Shown: positions 1 through 5,642 of the stretch, piece by piece
Layout of the letters: each line of letters starts with the position of its first letter
Numbering within the stretch: the first letter of the stretch is position 1
Origin: Actinomycetota bacterium
GTDB lineage: Bacteria > Actinomycetota > Actinomycetes > Actinomycetales > Microbacteriaceae
DNA: 5,760 nucleotides
Direction: 5' to 3'
NCBI GenBank assembly: GCA_010028615.1
Contig: RHAS01000054.1
Span: forward strand, 1 to 5,760
Notes under the pieces: model-generated
The model's input: the letters and a program-made list of their open reading frames with translations, nothing else
The model's database searches: none
What the model was told of the DNA's origin: nothing
Made by a program: the position numbers and the translations under genes

Positions 1-160
1 TGAGATTAGCAATGGAAATCATCCCCTGCAGGGTTGCCCAAGTAAGGGCTCTATAGGCAGCTCCGGTATCAAGGTAGCCAAAGCCGAGTCTTCGCGCCGC
101 TTCACGGCTAACACTAGATTTTCCAGACCCGGCAGGTCCATCCACGGCAACTATATGCAT
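1..160 (-). CDS. cmk: Cytidylate kinase (CMP/dCMP kinase), N-terminal part, cut by window edge
   Basis: This is the first 53 codons of a cytidylate kinase, which transfers phosphate from ATP to CMP or dCMP in cytoplasmic pyrimidine nucleotide salvage and synthesis. What is visible is a short beta strand (IVAVDGPAG), a P-loop with the Walker A motif GPAGSGKSS at about residues 8-16, and the NMP-binding start [13 protein letters not shown] at about residues 29-41; these are signatures of the Cmk family. The ATG at 160-158 directly follows the tyrA stop (TAG ATG, no gap), so translation is probably coupled to tyrA; a weak GGAAG lies about 12 nt upstream. In many actinobacteria cmk is followed by der (GTPase), which would lie beyond the left edge. 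The rest of the protein is outside the window, so integrity cannot be judged. Identification is firm from the P-loop plus DTGAxYRA motif and the context. Confidence 0.93.
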   Translation of the reverse strand, partial: MHIVAVDGPAGSGKSSVSREAARRLGFGYLDTGAAYRALTWATLQGMISIANL

Positions 161-1243
161 CTAGCCAGCCAACTTCCAATTCTTACTTTCAAGCAGTTCC
201 ACAAGTCTTGACTGCGTATCAGGTAAAACTGCTAGCTCAACTAAACCGATGAGCGCGCCGGTTGCGTGATCTAGTGAGAGATCTTCTAGGTTGATACCAG
301 CATCACCAATGTCGGTGAGCAGTCTTGCCAATTCACCTGGCTTATCATCAATCATCACAATTAATCGAGAATACTCAGTGCTACTTCCACCGTGCTTACC
401 TGGAATTCGAGAAACGCCTCTATTTCCTTCGGATAAAGCACTTGCAATTACTGAAAGCGACCCAGCAGATGAAGTTGTACTCAAAGCAGCTATCAGTTTT
501 TCTAAATCGAGCTCAAACTCTTTCAGGATTGGAATCAACTGTTCGGAATTTGCAGAAACTATTTGAAGCCACAGTGTCGGATCGCTCGCCGCAATTCTGG
601 TAGTGTCACGAAGCCCAGCTCCGGCTAAGCCAAGTGCGGTATCTTTTGCGTCAACTAGCCTTGCTGCCAAAAGGCTGGCTAAAAGCTGTGGTGTGTGGGA
701 AACCAAAGCAACTGCAGAATCGTGCTCCGCTGCGCTCATCTGAACAGGCGTTGCACCCAGATCAAGTACTAGAGCCTCGATGCGTTTAATAACTTCAGTC
801 TCTGACGCCTCGTCAGGAACAATTACCCAGGGCCTGCCAACAAAGAGGTCCGGTCGGCCATTTAGTGCTCCGCCCTTTTCTCGTCCGGCCATCGGGTGTG
901 AACCAACATAGCGAAAAGACTCTTCGGCATTTTGCCGAACCTCATTCAAGATTCCAGATTTAACGCTTGCAACATCCGTTATAGCTGCTTGTGGAAAGCG
1001 TTGCAGCGCTTCGATCACCTTTGTTGAAGCAGCATCAGGTGGCACGCAGACCACTACAACCTCTACCGAGTCGGACTCATTGAGAGCTCGACCTGCCCCA
1101 AAATCTATAGCTAGCTTTGCTGTGGCGGATGAAGAATCTTCGAGTGAAACATCAACACCTAGTTTTTTAAGTGCCAGTCCAATACTGGTGCCCAATAAAC
1201 CCGAACCAATAATGTGCACCTGACCCTTTGTCCTAGGAATCAC
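161..1243 (-). CDS. tyrA: Prephenate dehydrogenase with C-terminal ACT domain
   Basis: A 360-residue TyrA that should oxidatively decarboxylate prephenate to 4-hydroxyphenylpyruvate with NAD(P)+, in the cytoplasm, for tyrosine synthesis. The N-terminal Rossmann fold shows VHIIGSGLLGTSIG (residues 9-22). DVASVKS (90-96) and GSHPMAGRE (114-122) carry the Ser and catalytic His expected from characterised prephenate dehydrogenases. VSHTPQL (181-187) and LRDTTRIA (211-218) supply the other conserved His and the prephenate-binding Arg. The motif IPGKHGG (280-286) leads into a C-terminal ACT domain (about 290-360; PGELARLLTDIGDAGINLED), which in this family usually binds tyrosine as feedback inhibitor; that regulation is inferred. 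The start is GTG at 1243, overlapping the aroH stop by four bases (GTGA), typical of coupled genes. A second GTG at codon 9 would begin right at the first beta strand and cannot be excluded. It lies between aroH, which makes its substrate, and cmk. Confidence 0.96.
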   Translation of the reverse strand: MIPRTKGQVHIIGSGLLGTSIGLALKKLGVDVSLEDSSSATAKLAIDFGAGRALNESDSVEVVVVCVPPDAASTKVIEALQRFPQAAITDVASVKSGILNEVRQNAEESFRYVGSHPMAGREKGGALNGRPDLFVGRPWVIVPDEASETEVIKRIEALVLDLGATPVQMSAAEHDSAVALVSHTPQLLASLLAARLVDAKDTALGLAGAGLRDTTRIAASDPTLWLQIVSANSEQLIPILKEFELDLEKLIAALSTTSSAGSLSVIASALSEGNRGVSRIPGKHGGSSTEYSRLIVMIDDKPGELARLLTDIGDAGINLEDLSLDHATGALIGLVELAVLPDTQSRLVELLESKNWKLAG

Positions 1244-1602
1244 TGAGCGATGTCCAATCTCAAGGCACTGGCACCGCGAAGATAAACGTGTTGAACTTCA
1301 ATCCTGGGAACATCCATTTCAGCATGAATCATCACGCGGATAACTCGAGGCATAGCCCCAACAACGTTCATCTCAACAAAACACATTAACGGAACATCCC
1401 CAAGCCCTAATTCTCTGGCGGCTAGTGCGGGAAATTCACTGGTTATATCTGGAGTAGCAGTAAAGAGAATTGATACCAACTGATCAGTATGTAGGTTATT
1501 GGCGTGCAGCATCTTGGCTAATAACTCAGCAGTGAGTTTTAGTAAGTGCTCACGGTCGTCAGAATCAAGCTGGATTGCACCGCGGATTGCTCTAATTACC
1601 AA
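1240..1602 (-). CDS. aroH: Chorismate mutase, AroH class (monofunctional)
   Basis: A 120-residue chorismate mutase of the trimeric AroH (Bacillus subtilis) class, converting chorismate to prephenate. Aligned by eye to the B. subtilis enzyme, the active-site residues are all present: Arg7 (IRAIRGA), Phe57 and Arg63 (FPALAARE), Cys74 and Glu77 (CFVEMNV), Arg89 (RVIRVM), Tyr107 (HVYLRGA) and Arg115. The only conspicuous change near the site is EMN instead of the usual EMD. The length is normal for the family. The start is TTG: an in-frame TAG (1606-1608) lies two codons upstream and the next Met is residue 31, which would delete Arg7. The gene overlaps the rluB stop by 7 nt and tyrA by 4 nt. Sitting directly before tyrA it gives a two-gene chorismate-to-hydroxyphenylpyruvate module; the fused T-protein of enteric bacteria does the same job with a different, AroQ-type, mutase. 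Confidence 0.95.
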   Translation of the reverse strand: MVIRAIRGAIQLDSDDREHLLKLTAELLAKMLHANNLHTDQLVSILFTATPDITSEFPALAARELGLGDVPLMCFVEMNVVGAMPRVIRVMIHAEMDVPRIEVQHVYLRGASALRLDIAQ

Positions 1603-2393
1603 TTCCTACGACCTCTCGGTTTAGGTCCACGCTTAGCTACCGTGGTCCGTGGTTTTGTACTGTTCTGCGCTGCTTTTAGCAATGCACCAACTTCTACTTT
1701 GCTAAGCAGTCGGGTCTGACCTGGCTTTAGTGGTCCAAGTTGGATCGGCCCAAATTGTCTGCGCACTAGTTCAAGTACCGGATGCCCGATTGAATCGAAC
1801 ATTCTTCTAACCACCCGGTTCTTACCCGAATGGATGACAATCTCAACCAGCGATTCCGTCAATTTACTATCGACCAAAACCGCTTTATCTGCTTTCATCA
1901 AGCCATCTTCCAGCGAGACACCTTCAAGAAGTTTATGAATGTCCTGAGCTGAAACTTGACCTTCAACTTTGGCCATGTAGGTTTTAGTGACACCATATTT
2001 AGGATGTGCCAGCATGTTTGCTAAATCACCATCGTTGGTAAGAATAATTAGCCCAGAGGTATCTGCATCAAGTCGACCTACGTTGTAAACACGATCATCG
2101 CGCGGAGCATACTGAGCTAGATCTGGCCTGCCAAACTCATCAGCCATTGATGAAATTACTCCGACCGGCTTATTCAATGCAAGATATACCCGGGTGGAAT
2201 CAAGCTGAATTGGTGTCCCCCGCACAGAAACCTTGTCCTGCTCCGGATTGATACGAGTGCCAAGCTCCTTAACGACAGAACCATTTACCTTTACAGCTCC
2301 TGCGAGAATTAGCTCCTCGCTGGCCCGCCTTGACGCGACACCGGCGTTAGCTAAAACTTTTTGAAGGCGAACACCTTCAGCTTTTTCTGACAT
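1596..2393 (-). CDS. rluB: 23S rRNA pseudouridine synthase, RluB/RsuA family
   Basis: A 265-residue pseudouridine synthase of the RsuA/RluB/E/F family. An N-terminal S4 RNA-binding domain spans about residues 8-55 (RLQKVLANAGVASRRASEE, then VKVNG). The catalytic domain follows, with LNKPVGVISS (73-82), the active-site motif GRLDADTSGLIILTNDG (106-122; nucleophilic Asp109), KTYMAKVEG (137-145), and GKNRVVRRMFDSIGHPVLELVR (190-211). The last about 22 residues form a basic, Pro/Arg-rich tail (KRGPKPRGRRNW) likely to contact rRNA. In gram-positive bacteria the gene next to scpB is taken to be the RluB-type enzyme acting on 23S rRNA helix 89; the exact target uridine cannot be read from sequence. 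The ATG at 2393 follows the scpB stop after 5 nt with only a weak ribosome site, so coupling to scpB is likely. The stop overlaps the aroH start. Confidence 0.95.
   Translation of the reverse strand: MSEKAEGVRLQKVLANAGVASRRASEELILAGAVKVNGSVVKELGTRINPEQDKVSVRGTPIQLDSTRVYLALNKPVGVISSMADEFGRPDLAQYAPRDDRVYNVGRLDADTSGLIILTNDGDLANMLAHPKYGVTKTYMAKVEGQVSAQDIHKLLEGVSLEDGLMKADKAVLVDSKLTESLVEIVIHSGKNRVVRRMFDSIGHPVLELVRRQFGPIQLGPLKPGQTRLLSKVEVGALLKAAQNSTKPRTTVAKRGPKPRGRRNW
1604..1617 (-). promoter_or_regulatory. Ribosome binding site for aroH (TTG start)
   Basis: On the minus strand GAGAGG (1617-1612) lies 9 nt before the TTG at 1602, and TAGGA (1608-1604) is closer still. Both lie within the 3' end of rluB. 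The site supports the unusual TTG start, which is otherwise forced by the upstream in-frame stop and by the need to keep Arg7. Confidence 0.55.
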
Positions 2394-2398
2394 CTGGC

Positions 2399-3016
2399 TT
2401 ATCTTTCGCCTGAAGTGTCGGGTTCAAGCGCCTCATTCACACCAGGAAGATAAGGGCTAATTAGCGGTAGATCATCCAAACTGTTTATCCCTAGTGTTTC
2501 TAGGAATGTTTCCGTCGTGCCGTAATTGATAGCTCCAGTCTCACTATCGGTAAACAACTCAGTAATCAGCCCTCGGCTTAGCAGGGTCTTGATTACAGTG
2601 TCAACATTCACGCCACGGATAGATGCAATCTGGCCTCTAGCTATCGGCTGGCGGTAGGCAATAACTGCTAAGGTCTCCAGCGCGGCTTGGGAAAGCTTCG
2701 TCGGGTTCTCATTCGCGATAAATTCGCGCACTGCCCATTCGAAATCGGTTCTCACAAAGATTCGCCAACCGCCGCCTACCTCACGAAGTTCAAACCCTCG
2801 AACCCGGCTGCCATTGACCCCATCAAAATCAGCTTTTATCTGATTTACTACCGAACGAACCTGATCTACAGGAGTATCTAAAGATGCGGCGATGTGAACT
2901 AGCGATAGCGGCATCTCGGCAACCATCAAGATTGCCTCAACCGCACCGTAAAGTGAATCCTGTTTGGAGTTATCCAATTCAGTTTCTTCTGCGCTTGTCT
3001 GGTTCTCAAGAGTCAT
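2399..3016 (-). CDS. scpB: Segregation and condensation protein B (kite subunit of SMC complex)
   Basis: ScpB, which dimerises and binds the kleisin ScpA in the bacterial SMC condensin that compacts and separates daughter chromosomes on the nucleoid. Two winged-helix domains are visible, about residues 21-95 (LYGAVEAILMVAEMPLS ... GGGWRIFVRTDFEWAVREF) and 108-190. The second begins with the family signature LSQAALETLAVIAYRQPIAR (108-127), then RGVN (134-137), and ends INYGTTETFLETLGINSLDDLP (163-184). Short acidic tails flank both domains. Two in-frame ATGs exist, at 3022 and 3016. The AGGAG at 3027-3023 touches the first ATG but is 6 nt from the second, so I choose 3016 (205 residues); the longer form would add only Met-Thr. 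The start lies inside the end of scpA (11 nt overlap), consistent with coupled synthesis of partner subunits. Confidence 0.95.
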   Translation of the reverse strand: MTLENQTSAEETELDNSKQDSLYGAVEAILMVAEMPLSLVHIAASLDTPVDQVRSVVNQIKADFDGVNGSRVRGFELREVGGGWRIFVRTDFEWAVREFIANENPTKLSQAALETLAVIAYRQPIARGQIASIRGVNVDTVIKTLLSRGLITELFTDSETGAINYGTTETFLETLGINSLDDLPLISPYLPGVNEALEPDTSGER

Positions 3017-3860
3017 AGTCATCTCCTAGTGTTGCTAGTTCACTTTCGTCAAAATTCTCCGCCTGCCAAGTAATTTGCAATGGGCCGAGAGACTCGTGCT
3101 GCTCGAAGGCCACTGCACCGAGTCGGTAAAGCTCAAGTTGTTGTTCGAAGGCAACTGCACCGAGTCGGTAAAGCTCAAGGATGGAAAGGAATCTTGCCAC
3201 CAAAATTGCTCGATCTCTAACTGAAGAAATTAATTCCCTAAAGGTAAGTGTCTTCGCTGATCGCAACATAGCAACCACTTCGACCGCTTGCTCTCTGATT
3301 GAAATTCTTGGAGCATGTAGATGAGTTAGACCCACCGATGGAATTTCCCGAGGGGTGAGAGTTTCTTCGGCAAGCCTTGCAAAATCCTCAACGCTAAGGC
3401 TCCAGATTAGTTCTGGCTGCTGTGCTCGGAACTTATCTTCTAGACGTACCGATCGATAAATTCTTCGATCTTCTAAGCTAATTGCGTTTTGGAACCAAGC
3501 AGAAATCTCCTTGAAGGCCCGATATTGAAGAAGTCTGGCAAATAGTAAGTCTCTGGCCTCTAGTAGAGCAACATCTTCTGGATCGACTACTTCACCCTTT
3601 GGCAAAAGCTCGGCGATTTTTAAATCTAAAAGAGTTGCCGCGACCACTAGGAATTCGCTGGCCTGATCTAGCTGATCTGCCTCTTCTAGAGTTCTGACAA
3701 ACTCAATGAAATCATTGGTCACTTTACTCAGCGATATCGAAGTGATGTCCAATTGATGCTTGGCTATCAGAGATAGGAGAAGGTCAAACGGACCTTCAAA
3801 ACTTCCTACCGTTAGCGAGAATTTCGAACCAGATAGTTCTTCTACTTCATTATGGAGCAC
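3006..3860 (-). CDS. scpA: Segregation and condensation protein A (kleisin) with an internal 14-residue tandem duplication
   Basis: ScpA, the kleisin that bridges the SMC heads and carries the ScpB dimer. The N-terminal SMC-neck-binding domain is clear: FEGPFDLLLSLIAKHQLDIT followed by ISLSKVTNDFIEFV and EFLVVAATLLDLKIAELLP. The middle is variable, and a C-terminal winged helix includes ISIREQAVEVV, LTFRELISSV, ILVARFLSILELYRLGAVAFEQ and LGPLQITW. The segment LELYRLGAVAFEQ occurs twice back to back (residues 228-241 and 242-255, including the following Q/H), which the family does not normally show. The frame stays open upstream to GTG 3896, deep inside parA, but the extra residues (CVKWW...) look non-native. 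GTG 3860 has GGTGG 9 nt upstream; GTG 3866 has it only 3 nt away. I choose 3860 (284 residues, 11 nt overlap with parA), with moderate certainty about the start and high certainty about identity. Confidence 0.93.
   Translation of the reverse strand: MLHNEVEELSGSKFSLTVGSFEGPFDLLLSLIAKHQLDITSISLSKVTNDFIEFVRTLEEADQLDQASEFLVVAATLLDLKIAELLPKGEVVDPEDVALLEARDLLFARLLQYRAFKEISAWFQNAISLEDRRIYRSVRLEDKFRAQQPELIWSLSVEDFARLAEETLTPREIPSVGLTHLHAPRISIREQAVEVVAMLRSAKTLTFRELISSVRDRAILVARFLSILELYRLGAVAFEQQLELYRLGAVAFEQHESLGPLQITWQAENFDESELATLGDDYDS
3021..3027 (-). promoter_or_regulatory. Shine-Dalgarno deciding the scpB start
   Basis: AGGAGAT on the minus strand, inside the last codons of scpA. AGGAG ends immediately before the ATG at 3022 but 6 nt before the ATG at 3016, which favours the second ATG as the scpB start. 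Confidence 0.7.
3096..3179 (-). repeat. Two tandem 42-bp direct repeats inside scpA
   Basis: Units 3138-3179 and 3096-3137 (in gene order) are adjacent, 42 bp each and identical at 38 positions, including an unbroken 26-bp match (3154-3179 against 3112-3137). Each encodes LELYRLGAVAFEQ plus Q or H. The four differences (3153/3111, 3144/3102, 3141/3099, 3138/3096) are all third codon positions. Three are silent (GTT/GTG, GAA/GAG, CAA/CAG) and the last is CAA/CAC, Gln to His. The period is a multiple of three, so the reading frame is kept. Confidence 0.97.
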
Positions 3861-4632
3861 AGCCACGATCCACCATTTCACGCACCGGTTTACCACGCTC
3901 CGATGAGTCTTTGAACTTAACTGTGAGTTTAATTACTGAACGAAATACGGTATCGCCATATTCTTCATTGAGTTGATTGAGCATGTTTCGCGAATGCAAG
4001 GTTCTTGGATCATACATCGTGGCTAGAATGCCATCTATTTTTAGAGACTCGTTGAGTCTCTCCTTTACTAACTCAACTGTGTTACGAATAAGCAGTTCCA
4101 AGCCCTTGAGCGCAAAGTAATCACAGGCGACTGGAATCATCACTCCGTGCGCTGCAGTTAGCGCATTGACGGTAAGTAGTCCAAGCGATGGCTGACAATC
4201 AATCATCACCACGTCATAGTCACCTAAAACTGGACGAAGCACAGCGGCAAGAATTTTTTCGCGCCCAGGCTCAGCAACCAGTTGAATCTCAGCAGCCGAA
4301 AGCTGAATGTTAGCCGGAATGATGTCCAAGCCTTCAATTTGCGTCTTTAGTATGACATCTTGGGTCTTTAGCTTGCGATTGATCATCAATTCGTAAATAG
4401 TTTGGCCGTCGGTGGGTTCAATACCCAAGCCTCTAGTAAGTGCACCCTGCGGGTCAAAATCAACAAGTAATACTTTTCGACCATACTCAGCTAATGCGGC
4501 AGCGGTGTTTATGGTGGTCGTGGTTTTGCCGACGCCACCTTTTTGATTACATAACGCGATTACTCTTGCCGGGCCGTGGCTGGTAAGGCGCTTTGGAGTT
4601 GGAAACCTGCGGTCGGTATTCTTGCCTGACAT
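3850..4632 (-). CDS. parA: Chromosome-partitioning ATPase, ParA/Soj family, short at the C-terminus
   Basis: A ParA/Soj-type deviant Walker ATPase, of the copy that sits between xerD and scpA in actinobacteria rather than in the origin-proximal parAB pair. Numbering from the ATG at 4632 (260 residues), the deviant Walker A is KGGVGKTTTT (31-40), the A' motif VLLVDFDPQG (about 55-64), and Walker B VVMIDCQPSLGLLTVNALTA; DCQPS is the usual actinobacterial variant. GILATMYDPRTLHSRNML and RGKPVREM follow. Soj proteins normally continue after the GKP/GEP motif for about 20 more residues with a final helix; this one stops after VDRGCAP. No frameshift would restore the missing helix. GTG 4656 extends the frame by 8 codons but lacks a ribosome site, whereas ATG 4632 has AGAGAGGA 8 nt upstream. 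About 22 basic residues precede the ATPase core and might aid DNA binding (inference). A parB gene and parS sites are not in the window. Confidence 0.93.
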   Translation of the reverse strand: MSGKNTDRRFPTPKRLTSHGPARVIALCNQKGGVGKTTTTINTAAALAEYGRKVLLVDFDPQGALTRGLGIEPTDGQTIYELMINRKLKTQDVILKTQIEGLDIIPANIQLSAAEIQLVAEPGREKILAAVLRPVLGDYDVVMIDCQPSLGLLTVNALTAAHGVMIPVACDYFALKGLELLIRNTVELVKERLNESLKIDGILATMYDPRTLHSRNMLNQLNEEYGDTVFRSVIKLTVKFKDSSERGKPVREMVDRGCAP

Positions 4633-4640
4633 GACTGGTT

Positions 4641-4648
4641 TCCTCTCT
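4641..4648 (-). promoter_or_regulatory. Shine-Dalgarno deciding the parA start
   Basis: AGAGAGGA on the minus strand, 8 nt before the ATG at 4632. The upstream GTG (4656) has only a pyrimidine-rich stretch before it, so the site favours the shorter ParA. Confidence 0.7.
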
Positions 4649-4709
4649 GGCTTCACAGCAGTAAGAACAATAATTTTGCTAATTGAAAGACTATTAGTTC
4701 AGACCCAGT
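4649..4709 (-). promoter_or_regulatory. AT-rich xerD-parA spacer, possible internal promoter
   Basis: This is the only sizeable non-coding gap in the window: about 77 nt from the xerD stop to the parA ATG, of which this is the part before the ribosome site. The core (about 4666-4700) is rich in A and T, with TAATAG and CAAAATTAT stretches that could serve as -10 elements. I find no convincing paired -35 box at 16-18 nt and no hairpin with a U-tract, so neither a sigma-70-type promoter nor a terminator can be asserted. A second promoter driving parA-scpA-scpB is plausible from position alone. Confidence 0.25.
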
Positions 4710-5642
4710 CTAACGCTGAGCCCGTGGGTGAGCCGTCGCATATATCTCTCTAAGCGCATCAACGGTGACCAGGGTGTAAATCTGGGTGGTTGACACCGAG
4801 GCGTGACCGAGGAGCTCCTGGACCACTCGAACGTCGGCACCACCTTCTAATAGGTGAGTAGCGAATGAATGGCGAAAGGTGTGCGGCGACACTTCCCTTT
4901 CTAACTTGGCGCGTTTAGCGGCATCCGAAATTATCTGCCAGACCGATTGACGCGACAGTCTGGTCCCCCGCTGATTTAGGAACAAAGCGGGGGTTCCTTT
5001 AGAGAGCTTCGCCAGATCCGGCCTCACCCTGACCTGATAGCTAGCCAACGCTGCTTGGGCGAATCGCCCTACCGGGACTAGACGCTCTTTCGAGCCTTTA
5101 CCAAAAAGCCTCACGATTTCAGGATCGACCAAATCATCAACATCCATACTTACCAGTTCAGAGACTCTAGCGCCAGTTGCATAAAGAAGCTCAAGTATGG
5201 CTCTATCTCTAATCCTGATTAGATCTCCGGTGGTGGCAACACCATCTTCGGGATCGGGGCCGGCAGCTTTTAGCAGCAACTCAACTTCCGCAATTGATAT
5301 TGCCTTAGGCAAGCGCTTGGGTAGCTTGGGTGGCTTAACTTTTCCAGCAGCGTCGTCTGGGACTAGGTTTTCCATTAATAGAAATTTATGGAAACCCCGG
5401 ACTGCGGCAAGCACCCTTGCAACCGAAGTGGCAACTAGACCTTTGCCGGTAACTAAAAACTGGGCAAATTCCTTTACATTCGCCTCAGTAACCTCGGAAG
5501 CTGAAGAGATTTCTTGTCTGGCGAGAAATTCAAGATAGATGTTTAGATCTCTCCGATAGGCCAGCAAGGTATTTTTAGCCATCCCACGTTCAATGGTCAA
5601 ATGCCTTAGGTAGTCTTCGATCTGACCGCTGAGCCTAGACAT
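4710..5642 (-). CDS. xerD: Tyrosine recombinase XerD (chromosome dimer resolution)
   Basis: A 310-residue site-specific tyrosine recombinase that should act with XerC at dif near the terminus to resolve chromosome dimers. The N-terminal SAM-like core-binding domain covers about residues 1-105 (YLRHLTIERGMAKNTLLAYRRDL; FHKFLLMENLVPDDAAGKV). The catalytic domain has a complete active site: Arg159 (ATGARVSEL), Lys182 (GKGSKERLVPVG), His254 and Arg257 (SPHTFRHSFATHLLEGGAD), His280 (ELLGHASVSTTQIY) and nucleophile Tyr289. PPKLPKRLPKAIS (104-116) is the XerD-type interdomain linker. A segment PEDGVATTGDLIRIRDR (131-147) before the Arg helix is a little longer than in E. coli XerD. The ATG at 5642 overlaps the upstream NUDIX gene by 8 nt, with GAGG about 10 nt before it. 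The actinobacterial neighbourhood (NUDIX before, parA/scpAB after) supports XerD rather than XerC or a phage integrase; the XerC/XerD split rests partly on that context. Confidence 0.93.
   Translation of the reverse strand: MSRLSGQIEDYLRHLTIERGMAKNTLLAYRRDLNIYLEFLARQEISSASEVTEANVKEFAQFLVTGKGLVATSVARVLAAVRGFHKFLLMENLVPDDAAGKVKPPKLPKRLPKAISIAEVELLLKAAGPDPEDGVATTGDLIRIRDRAILELLYATGARVSELVSMDVDDLVDPEIVRLFGKGSKERLVPVGRFAQAALASYQVRVRPDLAKLSKGTPALFLNQRGTRLSRQSVWQIISDAAKRAKLEREVSPHTFRHSFATHLLEGGADVRVVQELLGHASVSTTQIYTLVTVDALREIYATAHPRAQR

Noticed and set aside
291..603. Two overlapping open frames on the plus strand opposite the tyrA 3' half.
   Set aside because: Both lie wholly opposite a well-supported gene with all TyrA and ACT motifs, show no recognisable domain, and fit chance openness.
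2687..2881. A short plus-strand open frame opposite scpB.
   Set aside because: It is antisense to the conserved ScpB domains, only 64 codons long and has no recognisable motif.
3112..3131. The stretch gcaccgagtcggt, present in both repeat copies, resembles the 3' hairpin of the S. pyogenes Cas9 tracrRNA and is a perfect 5-1-5 inverted repeat.
   Set aside because: It is in frame within scpA and encodes conserved residues of the winged helix (YRLGA). The rest of the tracrRNA stem is missing, there are no cas genes or CRISPR repeats nearby, and a match of this length can arise by chance.
3096..3179. Direct repeat pair as a possible CRISPR or iteron array.
   Set aside because: There are only two units with no spacer between them, the period keeps the reading frame, and differences are confined to third codon positions. 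It is a coding duplication.
3850..4632. A frameshift in parA explaining its short C-terminus.
   Set aside because: Neither alternative frame after the stop encodes the expected helix; one frame stops quickly and the other is the scpA N-terminus.
4633..4709. A parS or dif site in the xerD-parA spacer.
   Set aside because: No 16-bp palindrome like the parS consensus and no 28-bp XerC/XerD arm pair could be seen there.
5197..5538. A 113-codon plus-strand open frame opposite xerD.
   Set aside because: It is Ser/Ala/Leu-rich low-complexity translation of the antisense strand of XerD, with no domain signal.
4710..5642. The tyrosine recombinase as an integrase of a mobile element.
   Set aside because: It has XerD length and linker, sits in the conserved actinobacterial order next to NUDIX and parA/scpAB, and no tRNA, attachment repeats or phage genes flank it.
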